Source of the DNA: Talpa occidentalis
Taxonomy: Eukaryota; Chordata; Mammalia; Eulipotyphla; Talpidae
DNA: 64,000 bases
NCBI RefSeq assembly: GCF_014898055.3
Contig: NW_023601104.1
Location: 45,939,199-46,003,198 of the forward strand
Direction: 5' to 3'
Shown piece after piece: positions 12,371 to 23,080 of the stretch. The translations under genes and the position numbers were made by a program. The notes beneath the pieces were generated by a model. The model searched no databases. It was not told the DNA's origin and was given only the letters and a program-made list of their open reading frames with translations. Positions within the stretch are counted from its first letter, which is position 1. Every line of letters begins with the position of its first letter.

Positions 12371-12797
12371 ACTATGGAAAGTGCATGTATGTGTGTCATG
12401 TGATTGTGCACGTGCGTATGCTAAATGGTAGTTCAGACCTATTATGTTTGTCCCTCTTTGTAGTCTTAGAAGATATCCTTTCTACTCTGTTATAAAACTA
12501 TATAAAAAACTACTATCCATGTCTTTCAGCACCTTTGTCTTCTTCCTGTTTCAAAGATTTATGATATCTCCAGTCTTTTTTATAGTAGCAGTTTTGCAAA
12601 TTAAACAAATGTATACCATTCACTAATTGCAAATCTAGATCCCCTTCCCACCCAACACAATTCTCTGTTACATACTTTGTTAACAAGCAAGTCATCTTTT
12701 TAGTTGATTATTTCAGTCTATCTATAATTATATAAATTGAAGATATCTCAGCTCTTTAAACCAGTAATCTAAAAATTATTTTGTGCTAAATTATTTT

Positions 12798-13031
12798 TTA
12801 TTTTATTTTAAAGATTTATGTTTATACAAGAACTGGAGTACAGGCTAGAGGTGTGGGAGAGTGAGAGGATTCACCAGAGACAGATCAGGGAGCAGAACAA
12901 GCAGATGGAGCAGCGGGCACAACATGAGAGGTCTGCCGCGCCATGTGGGTTGCTCCCTGGCTGGCCAGGAATTGAACTGGCGTGACAGCTTCACAGCGCT
13001 GTGCTCAACCTGCTGCACCATCAGGGAGGCC
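12798..13031 (-). mobile_element. tRNA-derived SINE (older type)
   Basis: The minus strand begins GGGCCTCCCTGATGGTGCAG and runs through the shared SINE body to a tail containing ATAAATCTTTAAAATAAAA. Compared with other copies it lacks part of the middle. Flanking 'ctaaatta' and 'ctaatttt' are consistent with an eroded target-site duplication. Confidence 0.85.
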
Positions 13032-13321
13032 CTAATTTTTTTTCAAAAACCTTTTATTTTACATATAATCGTTAATGCAGTGTCTGTCAAATATTGTTTT
13101 CATAGTGATTCTTGAGCACATTCTTGTTCAATTTTAGTGCTTTTAAAATAAGAATTTTCAGTTCTACCCTGGTGAAGACTACAGCTTCCTATCCCACATT
13201 TGTTCTTATCTTCTTTGCTATTTAACTGTTATGTTAGGAGTGTAGCATGCCCAGTGGAAAACTACAATAACAGTCTCCTTTGTAGTTAAATGGCACAGTG
13301 TGTTTCATAAAGATACATGCT

Positions 13322-13577
13322 AGGCCTCCCTGGTGGTGCAAGGGGTTAAGATGCAACCTAAGAAGCTATCCTCAGCCACTGCAGTGGGAGTTCGATTCCC
13401 AGCCAGGGAGCTACCCACATGGAGCAGCAGAACTCTCCTGACTTGCCCGCTGCTCTCCTCACAGTCTATTTCAGTCAATCCACCTGTTCTGCTCCCCATT
13501 CTGTCTCAGGTGTATCCTCTCACCCCCCATACCTCTGGCCTGTACCCCAGTCCTTATATGCATAAATAATCTTAAAA
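13322..13577 (+). mobile_element. tRNA-derived SINE (older type), TSD intact
   Basis: The head GGCCTCCCTGGTGGTGCAAG and B box GTTCGATTCCC are followed by the full SINE body and the tail ATGCATAAATAATCTTAAAAA. Perfect 13-bp direct repeats AAAGATACATGCT occur at 13309-13321 and 13578-13590. The open frame over 13333-13569 is SINE sequence, not a gene. Confidence 0.93.
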
Positions 13578-13590
13578 AAAGATACATGCT

Positions 13591-14049
13591 GTGGGGTGTG
13601 GGATGAGTCACAAAAGCTCCTCAAAAGGGAAAAGGCAAATGGCAAGGAGAAAGAGGAGAAAAAAGGAGAAAAAGGAAAGTAGTCTTTCTCATTTTCTCTC
13701 TTTTGACTGGAATACATTACCCCTACCTGTGGGCTAAAGATTGTGATTATGAGTTTGAGAGTTTTGCATAATGTGGAAAGAAGGAACAAGGGACATGGAT
13801 GACATTCTGGAGTGAGTTTCTGATTGACAGCTCTCGGGACTGAAACTGGAGTTGATGAATATGTTTCTAAGATTATCAGCCAACTGATGACCCATGCCTG
13901 TTCTTCTCATAAATCAATTTATGTTGATTCTTCTCCATGGAATCATTAGTGTGGGAAAAAAAACTTTCCATTCTATGTACATTTTGTGTATGTTTCTGTT
14001 CTTGAGTCTTGGCATTTATCATTGTTATTTGCCTCTATGTGTCATCACT
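13591..14049. other. unassigned sequence with purine-rich tract
   Basis: A purine-rich run (AGGAGAAAAA-type) occupies about 13610-13680. No gene is seen. Confidence 0.35.
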
Positions 14050-14155
14050 GGATAGAAAGATCATGAAGGCATGCACAATATTTTTTGCATATTCACCAAA
14101 TTCTGAGTATAGTATCTTGCACATAGAAAACATTCAATATTTGTTGAATGACATT
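14050..14155 (+). repeat. LINE-2 3' terminus fossil
   Basis: The order 'agaaagatcatgaaggca', 'tagtatcttgcacatagaaa', 'tcaatatttgttgaatgaca' matches the L2 3' end. Confidence 0.65.
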
Positions 14156-14881
14156 TAATTCCCTTTTGAAGAACTTGTTTAGTCTTTCTCCTCTCCATCA
14201 AATAGTTCTTCATTTCTTCAAACCTGGTTTAATACTAAACTGATCTGGAATATTTTTTTATGATTAATCTCACCTGATTGTGATTACACCGCCTCTTGGC
14301 ATTTTTTGGTACTTACATAGCACTGATCCATGAAAGTGTTTATGTATATAATAAACATAGACTCCAGTAAAAAGCTATTAGAATAATATTTGAATGCAGT
14401 AAACTTGGAGGCTATAAAATTAATATACAAAGGTCTATTATTTCATTATGCAAATAAACTAGCAGAAAGAGAAATCAGGCAAACAATCCCATTTACACTT
14501 GGTCTAAAAGAAAATCAAATACCTTGGAATAAGTGTAACCAAAGAAGAAAAAGACTAAAAACTACACAACATTGTTAAAAGAAATAGAAGACACAAAGAA
14601 ATGGGAAGCTATTCTACAGTCATGAATTGGAAGAAAAATTAATATTATTGAAATGGCTATGTTATCCAAAGAAAAAATATACACTCAATGCAATCCTTAT
14701 TGATTCCCACCAGCATTCTTCTGGGAAAAAGAGAAAACGACCATGAAATCTATTTGGAACTATAAAATACCATGAATAGCCAAAACAACCCTGTAAAAAA
14801 AAAAAAAAGAACAAAGATAGAAGTATCATGCTCCTTGGCATCTATTTATGCTCCAAAGTGGTAGCAATCAAAACAGCATGG

Positions 14882-16712
14882 TTAATGTCTCTTTGCTGTA
14901 CAGAAGCTTTTTAGTTTTGTGTAGTGTCAGCTGTTTATCTTTTCCTTCACTTCTTTGTGAGATGAGTTTTTTAAAAAAATATTTCTCTCTCTCTATATTT
15001 TACATCATTGTTCATTTTTTCCCCACAATGTTTGCTTTCTTTTCTCAGGCATAGTCCCTATGGAACTTCCACCAATTCACCCATGCACCATCACCATAGT
15101 CCTTTATACTCTTCCCACCCTTGTTTTAATCTCTCTCCCTCCCCTCCCCCTGAAGAATGTCTCTGATTTATAGTTGCCTGTTTTTTTTTTTTTTTGTTTT
15201 GTTGTATTTTTTATAGTTATTACTTTTTTCCCTGGTCACTTATTTGGTTCCCCTCTATTCCTCCTATAAGTGAAACCATTTGATATTTTTTTCCTTCTGA
15301 TTTATTTCACTGAGCATAATCCCTTCTTGCTCCATCCATGTTGCTGTGAATGACATGAGTTTATCTTTTTTGATTGCTGAATAGTATTCCAATTGTATAT
15401 ATATACCACATCTTCTTGATCTAGTCATCTATTTTTGGGCATTTGGGTTGTTTCCAAGTCTTACCTATTATAAATAGTTGTACAATAAATACAGGGATAC
15501 AGATATTCTTTTTGAATCAACATTTTTGTACTCTTGGGGCAGATCACTAGGAGTGGAACTGCTGGGTCATATGGTAGCTCCATTTTCAGTAGTATGAGGA
15601 ACCTCTACACAGGTTTCCATAGTGGTTGGACCAGTTTGCATTCCCACCAGCAGTGTAGGAGCGTTCCTTTTTTACTACATTCTCACCAATCTTTGTTGTT
15701 GCTAGTTTTTTTTAATATGTGCCATTCTTACTGCTGTTAGGTGGTATCTCATTGTGGTTTTGATTTGCATTTCCCTGATTACAAGTGATGTTGAACATTT
15801 TTTCATATATATGTTGGTCATTTGCATTTCCTCTTCGGAGAGATATCTTTTAAGTTCTTCTGCCCATTTTTTGACTGGACTGTTTACTTTGTTTTTGTTG
15901 AGTCATGTTATTTCTTTGTATATTTTTGTGATCAGTCCCCTTTTGGTTGTATGGAGTGCAAACATTTTCTTGGAGATGAGTCTTTAAAGATGTTACTGAG
16001 ACGTATATCATGTAGTATTCTGCCTATATTTTCTTCTATATATTTTCTGGTTTCAGGTCTTGTGTTCAATTCTTTTATCCCTTTTGAATTGTTTTTTGTG
16101 CATGCTGTGAGGTAGTAGTCTAGTTTCATTTCTAGGAACCTACCCAAATAACACTAAACATTAAATCAAAAGGATACCTGCAACCCTATGTATATTTCAG
16201 CATTATTTATAATAGATAAGATATGTAACCAACCCAAATGTCCCAAAATAGATGACTGGATGGCATATAGATGACAAGAAGATGTGGTATATATACACAA
16301 TGGAATACTATTCAGCAATCAAAAAGAGAAATTCATGCCATTTGCAGCAACTTGGATGGAGTTGAAAGGGATTATGCTCAGTGAAATAAACCAGAAGGAC
16401 AAAGAAAAATATTAGATGGTTTCACTTACAGGAAAAATATAGGGGAACCAAATAAGGGATCAGGGAAATATTAATAAATAAAAACCCCAAATTAACAGGC
16501 AACTATAAATCAGAGACATTCTGCAAGGAAGAGGAAGGAAGAGGGATCAAATGAGAGGTGGGAAGAGCATAAGGGACTATGGTGCACAGGTGAACTGGTG
16601 GTGGGAATTTTACAGGGGCTACACCTGAGAGGAGAAAGCAACTACTATAAAAAAAATGAACACTGTTGTAAAATATATATAAATAAATTTAATAACAACA
16701 AAGAAAAACACC
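14882..16712 (+). mobile_element. twin-primed LINE-1 (inverted 5' part plus direct 3' end)
   Basis: Flanked by CAGCATGG (14874-14881 and 16713-16720). The right part (about 16138-16712) is plus-strand L1 ORF2 end plus 3'UTR with an A-rich tail. The left part (14882-14967 with 15982-16137) is L1 sequence in the opposite orientation and maps further upstream in ORF2, equivalent to about 45925-46170 of the large L1. The direct part maps to about 45475 down to 44992. The two parts do not overlap, and the sequence between them is missing. This is the signature of twin priming with a junction deletion. A further L1 interrupts the inverted part. Confidence 0.75.
14968..15972 (-). mobile_element. 5'-truncated LINE-1 nested inside the twin-primed L1
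   Basis: The minus strand holds the L1 ORF2 C-terminal region plus 3'UTR. Direct repeats GAGATGAGT (14959-14967 and 15973-15981) flank it, and a T-run starts the left end. Removing it rejoins ORF2 sequence that is otherwise split between 14967 and 15982, which supports the boundaries. A second poly(T) near 15180-15197 lies within the 3'UTR. Coding frames are broken. Confidence 0.75.
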
Positions 16713-18030
16713 CAGCATGGCATAAGGACAAATGCAGATATGTAGAACAACAGAACAGAGTTGTGATCCCAGAAATAAAACCAAATAATTATGGATAGTT
16801 TAGGAAAAAGGAGCAAAGAGATACCATGAATCAAGGAAAGCCTCTTTAACAAGTTATGTTGGGAAAACTAGACAGTCATGCAAAAGAATGAAACTGGACC
16901 ACTATCTAGCATGGTGCACAAAAATTAATTAAAAATGAATTAAAGATATATAAAATACCTGAAAGCATAAAAAACTGGAGAAAAGAGAGGCAATAAACTA
17001 TTGCCTTGAAGACACCTTTGGGAACTTGAGTTCAACAACAAGGGAAACAAAAGCAAAAAAACCTCAAATGGTGCTACATCAAGCTAAAAAAACTTCTGCA
17101 CAGCAAAAAAAAAGAAATCATTAAAATGAAGCGACATCCCACTGAATGGGATTTGTATATCATACATCTGACAAAGGTTAATATTCAAAATATATAAAGA
17201 ACTCATGCAACTCAATAACAAAAAACCAAACAACCTGATTAAAAATGGGGAGAGGTTGTGAATGGATACTAAAGAAGATATACAGATGACCACAGGACAC
17301 ATGCTCATTATCTCTTATTGGTGGAAATATAAATCAAAACATCAATGAGACATCACACCTGTGAGAATGGCTGTAATCCAAAATATAAAAAACAAGTGTT
17401 AGAAAAGAAAGAAGTTAACTCTAACATACTGTGGTAGGAATGTAAATTGTTGCAGCCATTATGGAAAGCATTGTGAAGACTAGTCAAAAATTAAAAGCAG
17501 AAACTCCACATGACCCATTTGTGGGTATTCACCCATAAAGCTAAAAGACATTAATTCAAAGAGATATATGCATCTCCATGATGACAGATTTCCAATAGCC
17601 AAGAGATGAAAACAAGCTCAGTGCCCACTAACAGATAGTTGGATAAAGAAGCATATAAGCATATAAGCACAATGAAATACTACTCATCTGAAAAAAAGAT
17701 GGAATCCTGACATTTGCAACAAGATGCACAGACCTAGACGCTATGCTTAAACAGAGAAAGACAAATACTGTATAATTTCACATTGTGATACACAGAAAAG
17801 TTAAACAAATAAATTAACTAAATAAAAGAAAAATAAACTTTTAGTGGTTACCAGAACGGAGAGGAAAGGAATGAGAAAATTGGGCAAAAGGAGTCAATTG
17901 TATGGTGGGGTACAGAATTGGAATCTGGTGGTGAACATAATGTAGCATAAACAGATGTTGCTTTCTACTGATGCACTGCTGAAACTTATATAACGTTATA
18001 ATGTAATGTTACTCCAATAAAAACTTTAAA

Positions 18031-19239
18031 AGTGTCCATTAAGTATTTTTTAATGTATGTCCTCATTTTACAATATATGCAAAAATGTTCCATGGGCAGG
18101 AATCCTACATTTCCCCCTCCTTTTTGGATGAATCCATTATCAAACCTGATACAGTCTTTTGTTATGAAATAAGAGATTTGTAAATATTGTTGACTAAGAC
18201 TTGGAAATTCACTTGGGCCAATCTCCTCCATGATTTAATTTATTCCCCAAGGGAATTGCTTCCTGTAAGAACAATCAATTAACTATTTTAAATTTTGAAA
18301 GAAATAGCTCAACAAACATATAATTTGGGTATAAAAAGGTAGTTTCACTCTAAGTGCTTTATCTGTGTATTATCATTGGTTGTAATGAGATAAAATTTCA
18401 TATATATCCTAGGTATCCTAGGTAAATATTCTCTTGTTAGCTCATTGATAAAATTCCCTAGGATAAATTACCTACACTTAATGAATGCATATTCTTTGCA
18501 TGAAAAAAAAAAAAAAACCTTTACAGAGTTACGTGTTTGATAGCCAGGAATAAAAGAGTTAAATACTAGTTGAGAAATTAGAACAAGCTGAAAAAACATA
18601 AATCATTCCTTGTGCTCAAATAAACTAAGATCTGGAGTTCTCTTTGTTTAGATCACTGACTTATTTTAACTCCTTTAAGTTACCTTAACTCACAGCACTA
18701 CAGAGATCAGGACATTACATATCTCATTTACTGGTTTGAACATTTTTGAATGAAAATGTATAGCATACTGTTGAATAAAACAAAACTGAGGGAATAAAGC
18801 CTAATTTCCACTCAACAAAAACCCAAAGGTGGATGAGAACTAAAGATGTGAAATCATTTCCCAGAACAGTGCTTTATTACCAAAATAAACTTGAGACCAC
18901 CACTTAACTGCAAAAAGAAGTCAACAAAGAGATTAGATAGTCATTAATCATCCTAAGTGAACACTTCTTTTTAAGTGTCCAATTGACACCGTTGGCATAA
19001 ATTTTGTCCTTAGAACTATGCCTCAGGCTTCTATCATATACCTACATAACTTAGTTCAATACCTAACTGTTCTAGGGGTTAATTAACATCTGAGATCAGA
19101 AATTGGTAAATATTTTTTTTCCTAACCTATGTAAAAAGTGCTAATTTAAGTTTCTATTTCAAAGTAGCTATGGTAATATTTTGTGGACATTCTTTTAGTT
19201 TGAATGTGAAAACTTATCTTCTTTGTCCTTAAGAGTTTT
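18031..19239. other. unassigned AT-rich sequence
   Basis: No gene or identifiable repeat is seen apart from an A-run near 18503-18518. It includes the left target-site copy (about 19226-19239) of the following SINE. Confidence 0.35.
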
Positions 19240-19516
19240 TTTTTTTTAAGATTTATTTTTTCATGCATACAAGAGCTGGGGCACAGGCCAGAAAGGTGTG
19301 GGAGATGAGATGGTGCACCAGAGACAAAGTGGGGAACAGAACAGGCAGATAGACCAAAGTACACTGCTGAAGGGTGCAGCGGGCAAGACAGGCGAGGTCT
19401 GCTGTACCATGTGGGTTGCTCCCTGGCTGACTGGGGATTGAACTTGTGCTACAGAGGCTGCAGAGAGCTTCATAGGTTGTGTCTTAACCCCTTGTGTCTT
19501 AACCAGGGAGGCCCTC
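19240..19516 (-). mobile_element. tRNA-derived SINE (older type)
   Basis: The minus strand ends AATAAATCTTAAAAA and contains the standard SINE body and a B box. Near its 5' end it carries a local duplication of TTAAGACACAAG. Target-site copies 'tccttaagagtttt' (19226-19239) and 'tcctcaagaggttt' (from 19517) differ at two positions. Confidence 0.88.
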
Positions 19517-20124
19517 TCCTCAAGAGGTTTTAAGCAATTGGAACATTCAGTTATTTTTAACTGACTAAAGCTACATATAGGTGATTTCCAAATTTGTTTT
19601 AATAAGTTATATCTGTCTTAATTGCTTTTTTTTGGTATAGATTTTCTTGGTATAGATTTGGTATACATTTTGAGATAAGTCCTGCTGTTTAGTTACTTAA
19701 ACTAAAGAACAACAAAACTGCAACTGTATATTTTTCATGTAATTTATACTGAATGATATGGATTGATTAGTACTCTCTCACAAATTTACAGCAATCATGA
19801 CATGTATAGTAGTATTTTCATGTTTACTAATGCTTCATTGGATTCTATACTTCACAGTCTTAAAAGAAAAAGCAATTCTTGGAATTTCACTGTTTTTTTT
19901 CCCTAAAATATCTAACCACTTTTTATTTATAGAAGTAATGCCACATCCAAATAAATCCTGCCATACATTGTTTACTGTTTTGCTTTTTATTCTCATCTTA
20001 TATATCTTCTCTTATTATTCATATTTTGTGCAACAATTTGTGATTGCAATATATTGACCTGAAAAACTGAGCAACATCATTGCCATAGGTGACAGGAGTT
20101 GGTATAATATGTTAAGGCACCATA

Positions 20125-20290
20125 TATTGAGAATTCATGTTTTGAGTGACTCATTCAATGTAATGAATATTTACTGTTTACCAAATATGTGCTTTCTGTC
20201 GGTTGAAAGTTTAAAGAAACATTACCCTGCCTTCAGAATCCTACAATCCAGCAAATAAAACACACACATACTTCTCCACGTATGTGTTTA
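20125..20290 (-). repeat. probable LINE-2 3' end fossil
   Basis: 'tcattcaatgtaatgaatatt..tgtttaccaaatatgtgc' followed by 'ctgccttcagaatcctacaa' resembles antisense L2 3' terminus. Confidence 0.45.
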
Positions 20291-20929
20291 CCAGTCCTGG
20301 AAATCATAAATTTTTGGTATGAAATATTAAGATGATTTAGAAAGTATAAAGAGTATTGAATTATAATTTTGGCTTATCAATTTGTCCATGGAATCATCCC
20401 CAATTTTCTTCTATGTGATTAAAAATAAATTTGTTTTCAAAAATCTTAGAGTCAGAATACACGAGTTCTTTTGGTAGTCAATGTACTGAAATGTTTAAGG
20501 ATCTAGAGTTCACTATCAAACAACATATATAGTACTTGCTGAAAAACGATGCTATTATGTATACAAGTCATTATTATATGCCTTATGTTACTATCTTAAT
20601 ATATGCAAGAATAATGCAAATAACTGTATCCACAGTAGAAGGATAAAACAGTGTCTAACATTAAGCAGAAGTTATTTTTATTGAATTAAAAGTAGTAGGG
20701 GAAACTTCGTGAAAATGCTGACAAAATCTTAAGTTTCTAAGAAATAGAACATATAGTTGAGCTGTCATTAATTGTATAAATAAAATGATAGGGAAGCGGA
20801 GGGGATGAAAAACAATAGGGAATACAGCTTTATCAGTCAAACTGACATATTTTTAATGAATAACATGGGATTTTTTAGTGTATGAAAAAAATGAGTTTGA
20901 ATTTTATAGCTATTCTATAAAAATAAGTG

Positions 20930-21790
20930 GCTGCCATTGCTATATTTTGCATGGCACATGTTACTTCTCAATGAAAGTGCCATAAAGAGCTCCTAGTACT
21001 AACATTGCAACAATTATTCTGTTAGTGTCATGTCATGCAAATGTCTTTCCTTAACTTTATTTTAAATCCCAAAGTTGAATTTGTTGATGGAAAACACGAA
21101 GCAAAAGGTTCTGTTTGTGGAAATAGAAAGGAGTGTACATGAGGGGCAGAGTGTGTTTTGCTTGGCAGTTCCTTTGCTACCATTTTGTTTTTGTTTTTAG
21201 TGCTGGAGGGCAGCAAATTGGCAGGTGTAAATAAGGCTCTAGCTAGTTTCATACTGTATTTACAATCAGTTATTATGGGTTAAAATGTCTGTGGTGCATA
21301 GGGAATTAAGTACACAACTTCTGTTAAGAATAATGGAAGCTTAATGTCTAATTTCAAACATTGCATGAATGTAATTTTTCAGTATAATCTTGCAATAATT
21401 TCTAACAAATCTTATAAAGTGTACACACATGGATAATTAGGAATCCTTCTGCTTGGGCCTTATTTTGCACTTGCATAAAGTTCAAATTTTTCAATATACA
21501 TATTTTTGTTTCTAAAATGCAAATGTAGCATATAATTTACCATAATATACAACTGCTAGGTAGGGAATAAAGATTCCTTTACAATGAGAGAGAGAGAGAG
21601 CGAGAAAGAGAAAGAGAGAGACAGATTCCTCAATGGAGAAAATTTACTGTCTTATGGTATCAATATAGCATATTGTTATAACTTTAAATTTTGAAAATAG
21701 CAAACAGCAATTTGCTTCTCTAATTTGATGTAAAACAGAATCATTTTATGATATAGTTTGCACTTTTCTAGGATTTGCATGTACCACATG
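20930..21790. promoter_or_regulatory. possible regulatory cluster: three perfect octamer sites
   Basis: Perfect octamers occur at 21035-21042 (ATGCAAAT), 21517-21524 (ATGCAAAT) and 21773-21780 (ATTTGCAT), with TAAT-core homeodomain-like sites such as 'ggataattagg' near 21431. The block carries no visible transposon. Function is inference: octamers are short and several are expected by chance in 64 kb of AT-rich DNA. Confidence 0.25.
21586..21624. repeat. (GA)n purine tract
   Basis: An almost pure GA dinucleotide run with CGA and AAA interruptions. Confidence 0.9.
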
Positions 21791-21850
21791 TCAAATCATG
21801 TCCCAGAAACATAGCAACCACTAGCAGATAAAGCCTAATGTCACATGATG

Positions 21851-21898
21851 TTTTTTTTTTTTTTTTGAGATGGAATTTCCATCTCAAGAAAAAGAAAG
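21851..21898. repeat. near-perfect foldback adjoining poly(T)
   Basis: TTGAGATGGAA (21865-21875) is followed after one base by its exact reverse complement TTCCATCTCAA (21877-21887). The preceding T-run can pair on with the following GAAAAAGAAAG through A-T and G-T pairs, giving about 22 paired positions with a one-base spacer. Confidence 0.8.
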
Positions 21899-22299
21899 CA
21901 AGAATAGCTTTATAAGAAATTTAGAATCGACCGCATTTTCACAATATACTGATCTGTAACAACTTTTTTGAAATCTTCTGGAAACATAAACAGCCCATGT
22001 CTCTGTATTTGTTCAGCACATTCAGACAAAGAACCAGATAATCTTGACTTTGAAGAGGAACAGAGGGAAAATATGATAGGAGAGGGGCATGAAATAAATA
22101 ATAAATAAATAAGTGACTGTTGAATAAAACAATTAGTTTTGCCCCAGGCTTCTGCAATAACTTATGAATTCTTACCAGCATTAGTTTACAGCTGTAACTT
22201 CAGGATATAATAGGAGATTGAATCTTGTACAGGCAATGAAACAGATGATCAAATTCACAAGGGATTGTGTCAGGCTTTTTCCAGTACTAAAGAAACATA

Positions 22300-23080
22300 T
22301 TAATCCTTGTCACTGTTTTCAGAAACGCTGTGACAGAAATAAACCTGTACTGTAACTTGGCCCTTTTAATGAGCTTCTGGAGTGTGGGCTTTCCACTCAG
22401 CACCTGAAAAACACAACAAAACACCTTTTATATTAAAGATGTGAGGTTTGCTGCTGGCTAAATTTGTACACAGAAGTCTATAAACCAGTGCTCAGCCAGC
22501 TGGGAAGCAAGAAAGCAAATTCAGATTCTGCCATGAACTTCACAGACCAATTATCTACTTGGAATCATGGGAGTTTAACAAACAAATACCAGCCCCTGCT
22601 GAGCCTTTTCAGGCCAGCAGCTTATGGGTGATTCAGTTGCATCCGAGGCTTTTAGACTGATCAATTCTTAATCACAAAGCGCAAAAATTATTCTCAGACT
22701 CATGTCAGTTTCTTTGGACACGTTTGTTAACAATCTGCTTCAAATCATTTTTTTTTAAAGAAACTGCAGACACTGTTTTTATTGACTCCCCACTTGTAAA
22801 ATGTTTATAGCTTGTTAATTTATATTTACCCCTTTACTTTTGCTGCAAATCAACATCACTTAGCACAGTTTGGTTACACTTTGTCCAAAGGAAATTACAG
22901 AAGCCTGCTATGGGGCTAAAATGAAGGAAAGCTGCGGAAAATCAATACACTGCTGATTAAACAGATCGTAGCAAATTCACGGCTGTATGCTACAGCATGG
23001 AGACATCAGTGTGATGCCTATCTAGCAGTTAATGTGCTTTCAGTCAGGTGAAGAGAATTTCAGAATAAGGCAAAATCATC
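22300..23080. promoter_or_regulatory. candidate conserved noncoding element
   Basis: This block has more balanced composition and higher complexity than its surroundings and no transposon sequence or long frame. It contains an E-box CAGCTG at 22497-22502, a forkhead/HNF-like 'gtttgttaacaatc' at about 22722-22735, and several CAG/CTG-containing segments. The look is that of a vertebrate conserved enhancer, but conservation cannot be judged from one sequence. Confidence 0.3.

Larger units (their letters stand above)
14352..18030 (+). mobile_element. old LINE-1 (ORF2 part and 3' end), interrupted by a nested insertion
   Basis: Sense L1 ORF2 sequence runs from about 14352 to 14881 and resumes at 16713, continuing through the ORF2 C-terminal part to a 3' end 'ccaataaaaactttaaaag' near 18030. 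The join is precise: 'caaaacagcatgg' at the left break and 'cccagcatggcataag' at the right break share CAGCATGG, and the ORF2 reading order is continuous across the 1.83-kb insert. Many stops and frameshifts mark it as old. The ends are approximate. Confidence 0.8.

Noticed and set aside
13322..13420. Possible tRNA gene (A- and B-box-like sequences)
   Set aside because: This is the tRNA-like head of a SINE; it lacks a foldable cloverleaf and continues into the SINE body.
21841..21890. Poly(T) followed by GAGATGGA, resembling the antisense end of an Alu
   Set aside because: Only the first few bases match, the rest is a foldback, and no Alu body follows.
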